A DNA stretch of 64,000 bases from Lewinellaceae bacterium. Its GTDB lineage: Bacteria > Bacteroidota > Bacteroidia > Chitinophagales > Saprospiraceae. The DNA lies in assembly GCA_016716135.1 (NCBI GenBank), contig JADJWX010000013.1, positions 186,001 through 250,000 on the forward strand, read 5' to 3'. How positions within the stretch are numbered: position 1 is the stretch's first letter; each line of letters begins with the position of its first letter. Of the stretch, positions 8,977-19,067 are shown one piece after another. The position numbers were made by a program, and so were the translations under genes. The notes beneath the pieces are model-generated. The model was given only the letters and a program-made list of their open reading frames with translations. It made no database searches and was not told the origin of the DNA.

Positions 8977-10330
8977 TTACTGCTTCACCACCTTGCCGGT
9001 CCGGCGCACCGCGCCTTCCTGAACCGTGATGTAGTATAAGCCGGCCGGTAAACTTCCCAGATCAGCCTGACCATTGGCCGTTCTGCCTGCCGATACCACC
9101 ACCTGGCCATGCACATTCAGCACCTGGTAGGGCAAAATAGCTCCGGTTGTGGAAAGCCGAACCTGGCCGGTTGTCGGATTGGGGCTGAGCTCTAGGGTTT
9201 CGCCGTTGCGGACTTCCGGCGCGGCAGTGGTATTGCCGTAGTAGTACCAGGTTTTTTCGTGGACGGCCCACTCCTGGGTGGATGCATCTTTTTCGGCGTA
9301 CATTTCCAGGGCAAGTTCCGGTCCGGTGGAGTTTTGATAAACATAAGTAGTCCGACTGACCGGCGGCGCGTCGAAGCCCAGGTCTTCGTACGTTTCTGTC
9401 AGCACGCGGTGCGCGTTGTCGAAAGTGCGTGGTGCGCTCTGTCAACGTCCATTCCCCGGTGAAAAAGTCGGCGTCGAAGGCTTCCTCCTGAATCGGGTTG
9501 CCGTTGCCGTCGTAGCTTGTTTCCAGTTTGTTTACGGCAATAAGCGTGGTTGGGTCCACGACGCCGTAGGTGGTGTTGCGCACTTCGCGATGCTGCACAT
9601 ACTCCCGCTCGATGCGGCTGAACAACGTCCAGGCGCCTTGTTCGAATACCGACTGGTCGGTGTAGTGGTTGTCGCCGTTGGCATCGTAGTAGAGTTCATC
9701 CAGCAGGGCAAAGGCGAGGCCGTCTTCGTCGATATAATTCAGGATGGCCACCGGGCGGTCCTGGTCGTCGTACGACGTGGTATTGTGCAGGATGACTGAC
9801 CATTGCTTGGTTTGCGGGTCCCACTGTTCGGCAATGAGCGAGTCGGTGGCTTCGAATGAAGCGCCGTGCGGGTAAGTGCGCAGGCGGGAATCGGGTACCC
9901 AGCTTTGGCTGATGGCATCCCAGTTTTCGGCGTACAGTTCGACGGGGCGGCCCTGGTTGTCCGACTTTTGCGTGGTCCGGCTTTGCAGTTGCCAGCCGCC
10001 GAGGTATTCGTATTCGGTTTGCACGGCTGTTGTGGCGTTGGGGTAGTTGAACACGGCTTTTGATTGCGGGAACGAATCGTTGCCCCAGGCGTAGCCGGTG
10101 AACAGCACGGCTGAGTCGGGCAATGCCGCGCCGCCCCGGTCTGCAACAGCATTGTTAGCCGGGCGTACGGGCTGGTTGAATTGTTGCAAGCGGGCGAGCG
10201 CTTTCGGGCTGCGTTCGGCCAGCCATTGCTGCGACAGCGGGGAAATGGATACGGGCAGTTGATTTTGGGCAGTCAGGGTTCCGGCCAGCAGGAGCATCCC
10301 GCCGGCGATCAGCATTGTTTGGAATCGCAT
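8977..10330 (-). pseudogene. T9SS-exported protein gene broken by a frameshift
   Basis: The 5' part (10330 down to about 9422) encodes a signal peptide (LIAGGMLLLAGTLTAQ) and a YD/WD-like exported domain with many Tyr, Trp and Asp residues. The 3' part, in another frame (about 9420 down to 8977), continues the same style (VLTETYEDLGFD) and ends in a T9SS sorting domain (LSPNPTTGQV ... GKVVKQ). Dropping the single base at 9421 joins the two frames as THF-DNAHRVL without loss, so one extra base accounts for the break. The 5' frame runs on to 9062 but gives an Arg-rich, unnatural tail. Either the gene is a recent pseudogene or the base is an assembly error. The joined product would be about 450 residues, and its function is unknown. 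Confidence 0.8.
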
Positions 10331-10407
10331 AGTAGATAAATTTTAGACGTATGTGGGGCGATAGACGCAGGGTGGGGCAGGGGAGGTTGCAGTTGGATTT
10401 ACGATTT

Positions 10408-11265
10408 ACGAATTGCGATTTCCGCTTGGTTCACTATTCGATTGGAGTGGCCGTATTCGGCTTATGTTCCCGTTTTTGGTTGAGCGGGGGCCAAGTCAGG
10501 GGGTGACTTGAAGTCACCCCCTGACTACTACGACGAATTGCGATTTCCGCTTGGTTCACTATTCGATTGGAGTGGCCGTATTCGGCTCATGTTCCCGTTT
10601 TTGGTTGAGCGGGGGCCAAGTCAGGGGTGACTTGAAGTCACCCCCTGACTACTACGACGAATTGCGATTTCCGCTTGGTTCACTATTCGATTGGAGTGGC
10701 CGTATTCGGCTCATGTTCCAGTTTGGTTGAGCGGGGGCCAAGTCAGGGGGTGACTTGAAGTCACCCCCTGACTACCACGACGAATTGTGATTTCCGCTTG
10801 GTTCACTATTCGATTGGAGTGGCCGTATTCGGCTCATGTTCCAGTTTGGTTGAGCGGGGCTAAGTCAGGGGGTGACTTGAAGTCACCCCCTGACTACCAC
10901 GACGAATTGTGATTTCCGCTTGGTTCACTATTCGATTGGAGTGGCCGTTTTCGGCTCATGTTCCAGTTTGGTTGAGCGGGGCTAAGTCAGGGGGTGACTT
11001 GAAGTCACCCCCTGACTACCACGACGAATTGTGATTTCCGCTTGGTTCACTATTCGATTGGAGTGGCCGTTTTCGGCTCATGTTCCAGTTTGGTTGAGCG
11101 GGGCTAAGTCAGGGGTGACTTGAAGTCACCCCCTGACTACCACGACGAATTGCGATTTCCGCTTGGTTCACTATTCGATTGGAGTGGCCGTATTCGGCTC
11201 ATGTTCCCGTTTTTGGTTGAGCGGGGCCAAGTCAGGGGGTGACTTGAAGTCACCCCCTGACTACC
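10408..11265. repeat. array A: seven tandem 122-bp units, each with a 31-bp palindrome
   Basis: Seven near-identical units follow one another. Each contains GCTTGGTTCACTATTCGATT, a GGCCGTATTCGGCTCATG segment and the palindrome GTCAGGGGGTGACTT/AAGTCACCCCCTGAC. Palindromes start at 10495, 10620, 10742, 10864, 10986, 11108 and 11231, giving spacings of 125, 122, 122, 122, 122 and 123 bases. Copies 2 and 6 lack one G in the left arm. No unique spacers occur, so it is not a CRISPR array. Confidence 0.95.
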
Positions 11266-11285
11266 AACTTTTCTTTTTTTTTAAT

Positions 11286-11541
11286 GTGATTTAAACGTAT
11301 GTTTTGCGTTTAATCCAAAAACGGGTCATGACCGGAATCAAATCCGTGGAAATCCGCGTTTCGCCGAAGGCGAATCCGCTTCATCCGCGTTCCATTTTTG
11401 TTCGCTGGGCAACCCAATTGCGCCTTCCCGACGTAGAGAAATTTGAACGCGGATGACCACAGATTCGCCTTTGGCGAAACGCAGATCGACGCGGATTTGA
11501 TTCCGGTCTGGGCAGGTCAGGAGATTAAAATTCAAATCATT
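11286..11541. repeat. fold-back (MITE-like) element, copy 1
   Basis: Arms 11332-11392 and 11445-11506 are inverted copies of each other with roughly 80% identity, starting CCGGAATCAAATCC and containing TTTCGCC-x-AAGGCGAATC. Outer ends GTGATTTAAAC and GATTAAAATTCAAATCA form a weaker terminal inverted repeat. A second copy with the same flanks and arms lies at 44516-44756. Confidence 0.85.
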
Positions 11542-11634
11542 CCACTAAAAAAAACAGATTGCAGCGTAGTACGTCCCTCCCCACCCAAGGTGAACCAATC
11601 GTAAATCGTAAATCGTAAATCAAAAAATCAAACC

Positions 11635-13236
11635 ATGCCAATGAAAATTACTTACAGTCTGGCCATTTGGGGGCTGTTTTTAACCGCTTCCGGGGCCCAG
11701 GAATTGATGCCCCTGTCGGCGGGTTGTAATTTTGCCGCTGCCGATCCGGCGCAGGAGTTGTACACCTACGAGGCTTCCGGCGAGGCCTTGCAGATCGTGG
11801 AACAGCTCATGCGGGTGAATGTGCTGCCGCAAAACTTTGTCGTGCGCGCGGCCGATTGTTCCAATGCCGTGGCGACCACTGCCGGCAACCAGCGTTATAT
11901 TTTGTACAGCACGGCGTTTCTCGAAAATTTTAAAAAAGAAGCCGGCACCCGCTGGGCAGCCTACAGCGTACTCGCGCACGAGGTGGGGCATCACCTGAGC
12001 AATCACAACCTGTCGGAAACTGATCCCCGCATCCGCAAGCGCTACGAACTGGAAGCCGACCGCTTCTCCGGCGGCATGCTCTACCGTATGGGCGCCACCC
12101 TGGAGGAAGCGCAGGCCGGCATCAATACCTTTTCGCTGGAAGGCGAAAGCAGCACCCACCCGGGCAAACGCGCCCGCCTGGAAGCTGTAGCGGTAGGCTG
12201 GAAACAAGCCGCCGAACTGGCCGCCGATGCGGAAATGTCGACCGGCGCCGTGGCAGATGATTCGGAAGAAAAAAAATTGTTCAAACAGGCCCAGGCCGAA
12301 AAAGACCCCCTGAAAGCCATCGACCTGCTCGACCGGGCCATCGAACTCAGGGAAAGCTACGCCGACGCCTACCTCGAACGCGGCAAACGCAAAGTGGATA
12401 TGGAAAACCACGAAAACTACGCCTACCGCACCGACTACCGTGGCGCCATCGACGACTACACCGTCTACCTCCAGATGCGGCCCAAAGACCCCGAGGCGCT
12501 CACGGAGCGCGGCTACGCCTACTTCGGCCTGGGCGAAAAAGACAAGGCCCTGGCCGACTACAACCACGCGATTCGCCTCGACCGAAACTACGCCGACGCC
12601 TACCTCGGGCGTGCCTGGCTCCACTTGCGCGACGACGGTGACGCCGCCCTGAAGGACCTGGAGCAGGTGGCGCGGCTCGATCCGGAAAATGCCGGGGCGC
12701 ACTACTGGCAAGGCAATATTTTGTACGGCTACGGCGAATACGGCAAGGCCATCGCCGCATTCGACCGGGCGCTGGCGATCGACACCGGCTACTTCGATGC
12801 CGTTTACCTGCGCGCTGCTGCATGCCGGTTTGCCGGCCATTACGCGGAGGCAATTGCCGACTACAACCGGGCACAAGCGCTGGACGGCGGGCAATTTACC
12901 GGCTTCATCAATCGCGGCCAGTGCTACCAGACCCTGGGCAAACACCGGGAAGCCGTTGCCGACTTCGACGAAACCCTTCGCCTGTACCCCGAATCGGCCG
13001 ACGCCTACCTGTACCGCGGCGTGTCGAAATCGGTGCTGGGCCTGAAAGCAGAGGCTCAACAGGATTTCGACCGGGTATTTGAGCACACGGTGCTGGTGGT
13101 CAATTCGTCGGTGAAAATCGGCTGCCTGCTGGTGGAGTACGGCCTGCCTGCGGAGGGACTGGTTTGGCTGGACAAGGCGCTGGAGAAATCGCCCGACAAC
13201 GCGCAGGCGCTGGATTGCCGGGCGCGGGCGAAGTGA
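11635..13236 (+). CDS. exported M48-like zinc metalloprotease with TPR repeats
   Basis: 533 residues; the second Met (11641) is an equally good start. A signal peptide (SLAIWGLFLTASGAQ) is followed by a peptidase domain with HEVGHH at residues 115-120 (two zinc ligands and the catalytic Glu) and ELEADRFSG at about 138-146, whose Glu is the third ligand as in M48 peptidases. From about residue 210 to the end are at least seven TPRs with the usual A-Y-x-x-R-G and D-Y-x-x-A-I phrases. The layout resembles periplasmic BepA-like proteases of M48/TPR type, which handle outer-membrane assembly, although the TPR part here is much longer. Role in the periplasm is inferred. The gene stands alone between two repeat arrays. 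Confidence 0.85.
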   Translation: MPMKITYSLAIWGLFLTASGAQELMPLSAGCNFAAADPAQELYTYEASGEALQIVEQLMRVNVLPQNFVVRAADCSNAVATTAGNQRYILYSTAFLENFKKEAGTRWAAYSVLAHEVGHHLSNHNLSETDPRIRKRYELEADRFSGGMLYRMGATLEEAQAGINTFSLEGESSTHPGKRARLEAVAVGWKQAAELAADAEMSTGAVADDSEEKKLFKQAQAEKDPLKAIDLLDRAIELRESYADAYLERGKRKVDMENHENYAYRTDYRGAIDDYTVYLQMRPKDPEALTERGYAYFGLGEKDKALADYNHAIRLDRNYADAYLGRAWLHLRDDGDAALKDLEQVARLDPENAGAHYWQGNILYGYGEYGKAIAAFDRALAIDTGYFDAVYLRAAACRFAGHYAEAIADYNRAQALDGGQFTGFINRGQCYQTLGKHREAVADFDETLRLYPESADAYLYRGVSKSVLGLKAEAQQDFDRVFEHTVLVVNSSVKIGCLLVEYGLPAEGLVWLDKALEKSPDNAQALDCRARAK

Positions 13237-13317
13237 CGCGAACGGCTGGTTCGCCTGGGAAAACGCTAGGGCTGGCGGGGCGGCTCTATGGCTGGGATAT
13301 TCGTAAAATGCGTGCGG

Positions 13318-13956
13318 GGGGTGACTTGAGTGAGGGGGTGACTTCGAGTCACCCCCGCACTACCTTTCAAGCCTCTCCCGCAGGTATTTAAGCCTCCCCC
13401 GCAATCCTGCCAGCTACCCGACATTCCCAGGATTGCGACAAGTGAGGGGGTGACTTCGAGTCACCCCCTCACTACCTTTCAAGCCTCTCCCGCAGGTATT
13501 TAAGCCTCCCCCGCATTCCTGCCAACTACCCGACATTCCCAGGATTGCGACAAGTGAGGGGGTGACTTCGAGTCACCCCCTCACTACTTTTCAAGCCTCT
13601 CCCGCAGGTATTTAAGCCCACCCCGCAATCCTGCCAGCTACCCGACATTCCCAGGATTGCGACAAGTGAGGGGGTGACTTCGAGTCACCCCCTCACTACC
13701 TTTCAAGCCTCTCCCGCAGGTATTTAAGCCTCCCCCGCAATCCTGCCAACTACCCGACATTCCCAGGATTGCGACAAGTGAGGGGGTGACTTCGAGTCAC
13801 GTATTTAGCCCACCCCGCAATCCTGCCAGCCACCCGACATTCCCAGGATTGTGACAAGTGAGGGGTGACTTCGAGTCACCCCCTCACTACCTTTCAAGCC
13901 TCTCCCGCAGGTATTTAAGCCTCCCCCGCATTCCTGCCAACTACCCGACATTCCCA
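13318..13956. repeat. array B: six tandem 112-bp units, each with a 33-bp palindrome
   Basis: Units contain CCTTTCAAGCCTCTCCCGCA, GGTATTTAAGCC, GACATTCCCAGGATTGCGAC and the palindrome AGTGAGGGGGTGACTT/CGAGTCACCCCCTCACT. Palindromes start at 13329, 13441, 13553, 13665, 13777 and 13857. The first five are exactly 112 bases apart. The fifth is cut at 13800 and joined to the GTATTT segment of the next unit, a 32-base internal deletion. The first unit is partial and its palindrome carries a variant base. The sequence between palindromes is unrelated to array A. Confidence 0.95.
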
Positions 13957-14145
13957 CAAAATATTTTGACAAAAGGGGGCGATTCCCGCCGAGCAGCACC
14001 CGCACGGCTTGCCGTTTTAAAAGATTGCGATAATTTGCAAGCCCAACATGTTCCGGACAATCCCGGAACAGCCGCCCGGCTTCCCGGGGCTTTTTGACCA
14101 CGCCGGCTTCGGCATCCAATCCTGTCCGTTCAAAACAAATTACCG

Positions 14146-17100
14146 ATGCAAAACAATCTTTCCATCCCAACACTTCAGAAACAACTCGAAGTCGTCGGCG
14201 GTACCCTCGTGCTCGACCGGCAAAACTATGGCGACAAATGGGGCGCCTGGCTTGAGCAATTTTGGGGCGGTCGCGCCTTCGGGGTGCACCGGATGCGTCC
14301 CGGCGCAGCACAGGCCGACCGCGCCACCTTCACCGGCTTCACCAACCTGCCCGGCGGCGAATCGGAGTGCCCGGTGCAGGGCAGCCTGCAAATCGATGCC
14401 TTCGGCAGGGTAGACGTGACCATTCAACTGACCCTGGATGCGGATACCGTCGAATTGTCCCGCTTGCTGGGTGTGGCGTCGAGTGCCCTGCTCAGCGCAA
14501 TGGCCCTGGATGGCGGGCAACTCCGGCTGTCCACCGTCGGCTACGACCCTTCGGGCGACGGCTCGGGATTTGGCGCAGCACCCGACCCCTATACCTACTC
14601 CAGGCCTGGCGTGCAATTGCCTGCCGGGATGCCGCAACTTTCGCTCGGACTCGATCCGGCAAAAAAGGCCGGGAATGCGTTTGCCCAGATTTTTAAGGTT
14701 GCGAAGCGAACCTTCAACGGCGCGTTTTTTTATGCGGGAAACAGCCCCTGTTTTTTCCTGAATAGCGATGCTGAGGTTGCCTTGCAATTCGGCGATAAAG
14801 CGCTGAACCTGCGGGCCCACGTGTTTTCCCACACACCCGATCCGGAGGATACGGCGCCGAAGGCTTCCCTGGGCGTTTCCCTGGAGTTGGACCTGGGCGG
14901 CCAAACGTTGTTGCTCATCGGGCGCATCCCGGACAGCGCCGGGGCCCTGCGCCTGCACCTGTACCAGCGGGATGTCCGGCTCCAGGGCCTGGCTGCATTG
15001 GGCAGTCTGTTGCAAATACCGGAACTGGACTCCCAACTGCCCGAGCCGGTCCGCAAACAGACCGATATCGGCCTGCAAAAATTCCAGCTCGACCTCAATC
15101 CGGCGACATTAGCGATCGCGTTGGCGATGATCGTGCTCACCGTGGGAGTGACTACCCTGACCTTTGGCTCTGCGCTGTCGGTGCTCAGCGGGTTGATCCT
15201 GCGCATTGATCTGACGGCGCCGTTCGATGCCGCGCGCCGGGCTTTTGCCGCGGTGTTGTCCGGTCTGGTGACGGCCCTGGATGTGGATATCGAACTCACG
15301 GGTTCGGCGCCTGATTTTACCATGACCGGCCGTTTGGCCGAAGGCGAAAAAATTCCTGTGTCGGCGGTGTTGCGCGAGGTCGTAGAGCCGCTTGGCCTGC
15401 CCTGGCCGAAGGGTATTCCGCAGGTGGATATGACCACCCTGGAGTTGAGCATTAGTCCGAAAAGCGGCGATCTGTCGGCCTTGTTTGGTGCCGAAGTTTC
15501 TGCGAAGCATGGCATCGGCGGCGTCGATTTTTCCCTGCATGATCTGCACCTGCATTTCAAACGCGAAAGCGGTGTTATGGCGCTTGAGTTTGGCACCCGG
15601 GCTTCGCTGCTCGGCATCGAGGCGGAAGTGCTGGCGCAATCTCCCTCGGACGACCGGGGCTGGCTGTTTTCCGGGAGTTTTCAATTGGCCAAGCCGGTGG
15701 GACTTAAATTCCTGTTCGACCAGATTTTGAAATACGGCATTGAGGTCAATACCAAATACGTCGAGTTTGAAGTGGACCGGGGCAACCTGGTTTTTGGGCT
15801 CGGCGGTCCGTATTTTTATATTGATTTTGGCATTTCTGCCAGCTTCACCTTCGGCGAAGTCGGGCGGCTGAATGCGGAGTTTGCCCTGTTCGAATTTGCC
15901 GGCGCCGGGCCGGGTGCTCCGTCGGATTGGCGTTACGGCCTGAAGGGTGGTTTGCAACTCCCGAACCTGCCCGTACTTGGCGGTTTTTTGCAGTTTACAA
16001 AAGAAAAAAGCAGCCTGAGTCTGGATTTTATCCCGGATGAAAATTCCAGCAAGATCGCCCTGGACCTGCCGCTGCCATCTGCGGCAAAGGACAATCCGCA
16101 AATCGTGCTGGCCTTACCCATCTTGTCCCTCACGCGCGACACCAAGGGGATTTGGAACAGTTCGAACAACATCGTGGTGGAATTCCGGCACATCCCGTCG
16201 ACGGTGCGGCCGGTCATCGCCGAACGTTACGAAATGGACTTCACCATCAGCAGCACCGGCAAAGTGGAACTAGCCGCCAGTCCCTTCCTCAAGTTGTACG
16301 CGCACAAACTGCCGGAAATTCCGCTTCCCGGAAAAAGCGTGTCGCTGGGTGTGTTGGCGGTTGGCGTTCCAAAGTTGTCCGTGCTGGTGGACAAGGATAT
16401 CTGGCTTTCGGCGCGCATTGCGTTGGGCATTCCTTCCGAGGTGAACCATGTGTTTGGCACAAAAAACGGCAAGCCGCGGCTGGAGTTGTTCCGCGTGTTT
16501 GATCCGAAAAATCCTGAGGAGACCACGGTCAACCTGGAATTGCGCGGAGGCCCCGACGGCGCGTTTGTGCAATTGCTCAACAGCCCGCTCAAGGCTGTGG
16601 AAACCGAGGAGGTCGACGGCAAAACCTACTGGAATGTGGACATGGGCGAGGTGGGCGCCGGGCGCTTGCAATTGCCGGTGTTCCAATACGATCCGGCGCG
16701 GCAGGTGTTTGCGGCTTCCGGTGGTTTTGAGATCACCCGCGAGTTGCAATTGCCGCTGGATTTGCTCCAAAACCTGTTCCGCTCGATCGGGCTGGACGGG
16801 GTGGCAGACCTGATCCCGGATGCTATTCCGCTCATGAGTTTTGACCTGCTGGACAAGGACGACAACCTGGAGCCGCAAAAACTGAATGCATTTTTCCACA
16901 ATCGCCTGCCCCAACCGATGCTGGACGCTTTGGGAGTCGTCGCTTCGTATTTCAATGACACGCCCGACCGTTTCCGCAAATTCATGCGGTTCAAGATGCC
17001 GGATGCGCTCGCTTTCGAAGCCGAATTTGGCGCCACGGGAACCATGGGTTTCAAGTTGAAGAGTTCACCCGGTATTAAATACATCGCCGTGGGCGCCGGA

Positions 17101-18774
17101 ACACCCGTGCCGATACCGGCGCTGCAATTGGTGGAATTGCGCAGCATTGCGTTTCACGAAATGCTGAGCGGCCAGTTGATCGGGCTTTCCGTAGACGCCA
17201 CCATCGACAAATACGACCCCGTAACCCTGGCGGCGTCCGTGGTGCTCGGGAAAGGCAACAGCGTGTTGGACAAGATCAATCTCGATTTTTTGCCGAAGGC
17301 AAAGGCACTGCGGCAGACGATCGAATTGGGCGAACTGTTCAGCATTATTCCCTACCAGTCGGGCTTGCCCATTCCCATTCCGGTGTTTTTCGACCGGCTG
17401 CGTTTCGACTATGCAGGTGTGGAGGGCGCAAAACTGGCGTCGGAATTCAGATTCCCGCGTCCCAGCCTCAACCTGGCTTTTCTTGCCGGATTGCTGACCG
17501 ACTTTATCGCCTTTTTTACGGTGGATGGCGCACTGCTGGATCCGAATAAAGACCCCAAAGGCGCCGACCTGTCGTACACCATCGGCGCCAATTATCTCAC
17601 GCTGCCAAAATACCTGGGCGGCAAGGACATTGGCAGCACGCAGGATATTGTGACCATCAGTTTGTATGAAAATGTGGCGCACCTGTTGAACTTTCTGAAA
17701 ACGTACTCCATCATTCAGGAGTTTGTGTATGTTTTCCCGCCGGAATTCCGGATTCAGAACAAATCGTTCAAAACCAAATTCATCAACCTGGACCTGGAGC
17801 TGAGCGGCGGCTGGGTGGTGAGTACGCCCGAAGAATTTCCCACGATCCCGGAAAACAAACTGCCCATCCCGCCACAGGAGCGTGCAGAACTGTTGTCCGT
17901 TTTGCCGGCGATCACGCCAGGTATGCAGGGTGTAATTGTGATGTTGCGGGGGAAAACACAAATTGGCCCGGCGGCGCTGGAAAGCCAGTTCGCCATGCTG
18001 GGCACGTATGAACGCGGTTTCGGAACGGGCCTGCGGCTGCGCGGCGCTATTTCCGATATCATCGGGATGGATATGCGCGGTAGTATCGAGATAGATCCCT
18101 TGAACCTGCATTTTGGGCTCAAGGGCGAGATCCTGTTTCAACTGGTGGGCACACCCATTGTGCAGGGCAGCGTCTCGATATCGGAACAAGGCATTGCGGT
18201 AACTGCCGCGCTCAACCTGTTCCCGGAAGCGAATACGATCGCTCATGTCGGCGGCGCGGTCAAAGGTGTGCTGAGCAGTACCGGTTTTGAACTATCCTGT
18301 TCCAACGGGCATATCGAGGTAGGCGGCGTGCAAATTATCAGCGGCGCCGGCGGTGGTATTTCCGACAAAGGGGTTTGGCTGCAAGGGACCTTCCTGGGGC
18401 AAACGGTACGGTTTGCAACCCTGGTGTCGGCCAAGTCATTTACCATAGAAGGCGCCTTGCAAATCCATATCGATACCTCGATAGACCTGGAGGTTCAAAC
18501 CAAGGTGAGCAAAGTGGTCGACGACATTCTGGAAGAAGTCATCGAGTGGGTCACAAAAACTTTCTCCGTGGAAATGGATGTCACGTTGTACGCATCCGTC
18601 GGCATCGGCGGCTTCCACGGCAAGGTGGTGCTGGATATTAAAAAGCCGGTGGTAGTGAAGAAAGAATTTACGATCAGTGTGACGCCTAAAAATCTGGCGG
18701 ATTTCAAAAAAGTGGTTATTGACTATGTGGAAGATCGGAAGGATGAGTTGTTTCGGGAGTTGAAGTTTATTTAG
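14146..18774 (+). CDS. giant beta-rich protein of unknown function
   Basis: 1542 residues without a signal peptide or obvious membrane anchor; one hydrophobic stretch (LAIALAMIVLTVGVTTLTFG, about residue 325) could be a membrane segment. The sequence alternates hydrophobic and polar residues, with repeated phrases like LNLHFGLKGEILFQL, VEFEVDRGNLVFGLGGPYFY and DLSALFGAEVSAKHGIGGVDFSL. These suggest long beta-sheets with amphipathic strands, as in repeating-beta-groove or beta-helical proteins. The last 100 residues (VSKVVDDILEEVIEWVTKTF, KNLADFKKVVIDYVEDRKDELF) are helical. The general look recalls large DUF6603-type proteins, but this is from memory and not checked. No enzyme motif is visible. 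It is transcribed alone after array B, and a G+C-rich hairpin follows the stop codon. Confidence 0.8.
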   Translation: MQNNLSIPTLQKQLEVVGGTLVLDRQNYGDKWGAWLEQFWGGRAFGVHRMRPGAAQADRATFTGFTNLPGGESECPVQGSLQIDAFGRVDVTIQLTLDADTVELSRLLGVASSALLSAMALDGGQLRLSTVGYDPSGDGSGFGAAPDPYTYSRPGVQLPAGMPQLSLGLDPAKKAGNAFAQIFKVAKRTFNGAFFYAGNSPCFFLNSDAEVALQFGDKALNLRAHVFSHTPDPEDTAPKASLGVSLELDLGGQTLLLIGRIPDSAGALRLHLYQRDVRLQGLAALGSLLQIPELDSQLPEPVRKQTDIGLQKFQLDLNPATLAIALAMIVLTVGVTTLTFGSALSVLSGLILRIDLTAPFDAARRAFAAVLSGLVTALDVDIELTGSAPDFTMTGRLAEGEKIPVSAVLREVVEPLGLPWPKGIPQVDMTTLELSISPKSGDLSALFGAEVSAKHGIGGVDFSLHDLHLHFKRESGVMALEFGTRASLLGIEAEVLAQSPSDDRGWLFSGSFQLAKPVGLKFLFDQILKYGIEVNTKYVEFEVDRGNLVFGLGGPYFYIDFGISASFTFGEVGRLNAEFALFEFAGAGPGAPSDWRYGLKGGLQLPNLPVLGGFLQFTKEKSSLSLDFIPDENSSKIALDLPLPSAAKDNPQIVLALPILSLTRDTKGIWNSSNNIVVEFRHIPSTVRPVIAERYEMDFTISSTGKVELAASPFLKLYAHKLPEIPLPGKSVSLGVLAVGVPKLSVLVDKDIWLSARIALGIPSEVNHVFGTKNGKPRLELFRVFDPKNPEETTVNLELRGGPDGAFVQLLNSPLKAVETEEVDGKTYWNVDMGEVGAGRLQLPVFQYDPARQVFAASGGFEITRELQLPLDLLQNLFRSIGLDGVADLIPDAIPLMSFDLLDKDDNLEPQKLNAFFHNRLPQPMLDALGVVASYFNDTPDRFRKFMRFKMPDALAFEAEFGATGTMGFKLKSSPGIKYIAVGAGTPVPIPALQLVELRSIAFHEMLSGQLIGLSVDATIDKYDPVTLAASVVLGKGNSVLDKINLDFLPKAKALRQTIELGELFSIIPYQSGLPIPIPVFFDRLRFDYAGVEGAKLASEFRFPRPSLNLAFLAGLLTDFIAFFTVDGALLDPNKDPKGADLSYTIGANYLTLPKYLGGKDIGSTQDIVTISLYENVAHLLNFLKTYSIIQEFVYVFPPEFRIQNKSFKTKFINLDLELSGGWVVSTPEEFPTIPENKLPIPPQERAELLSVLPAITPGMQGVIVMLRGKTQIGPAALESQFAMLGTYERGFGTGLRLRGAISDIIGMDMRGSIEIDPLNLHFGLKGEILFQLVGTPIVQGSVSISEQGIAVTAALNLFPEANTIAHVGGAVKGVLSSTGFELSCSNGHIEVGGVQIISGAGGGISDKGVWLQGTFLGQTVRFATLVSAKSFTIEGALQIHIDTSIDLEVQTKVSKVVDDILEEVIEWVTKTFSVEMDVTLYASVGIGGFHGKVVLDIKKPVVVKKEFTISVTPKNLADFKKVVIDYVEDRKDELFRELKFI

Positions 18775-18877
18775 GGGGGAGGGGTGTTTTTTGTTTTTGA
18801 AATTGGCAACGGCGTGAGGGGGCCTGTTTACCCAAAAGTTGATTGAATTTTTTGAAATGTGTCGAACCTAGGTGAAA

Positions 18878-18958
18878 CATTGTGCTCCACCCGGTCAACC
18901 CCACCCCCGCCCCCTTGGGGAGGGGCCGGGGGTGGGGTTGACACGGCGGAGCACAATG
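18878..18958. repeat. G+C-rich palindrome with CAACCCCACCCCC arms
   Basis: CATTGTGCTCC (18878) pairs with GGAGCACAATG (18948-18958). Inside, GTCAACCCCACCCCCG pairs with GGGGGTGGGGTTGAC around a CCCCTTGGGG centre. Related CCCCACCCCCATCCC palindromes occur at 31195-31311, and a half copy near 34241. It may terminate the giant gene upstream. Confidence 0.85.
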
Positions 18959-19067
18959 ACGCATAAAAAGATACAATTCGACTTTTTACATATTCTAAAA
19001 TTATCAATCAACTTTTAAATAATCGGCCAGGGTTATGAACCCTGGCGCTGTTCGTAACCAGTCCCGC

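Noticed and set aside
11680..13086. A 468-codon minus-strand open frame opposite the M48/TPR gene
   Set aside because: It is a shadow of the TPR codons, rich in Val, Gly and Phe, without a signal or domain.
10408..13956. CRISPR arrays
   Set aside because: Units of 112-122 bases repeat as wholes, with no variable spacers and no cas genes nearby.
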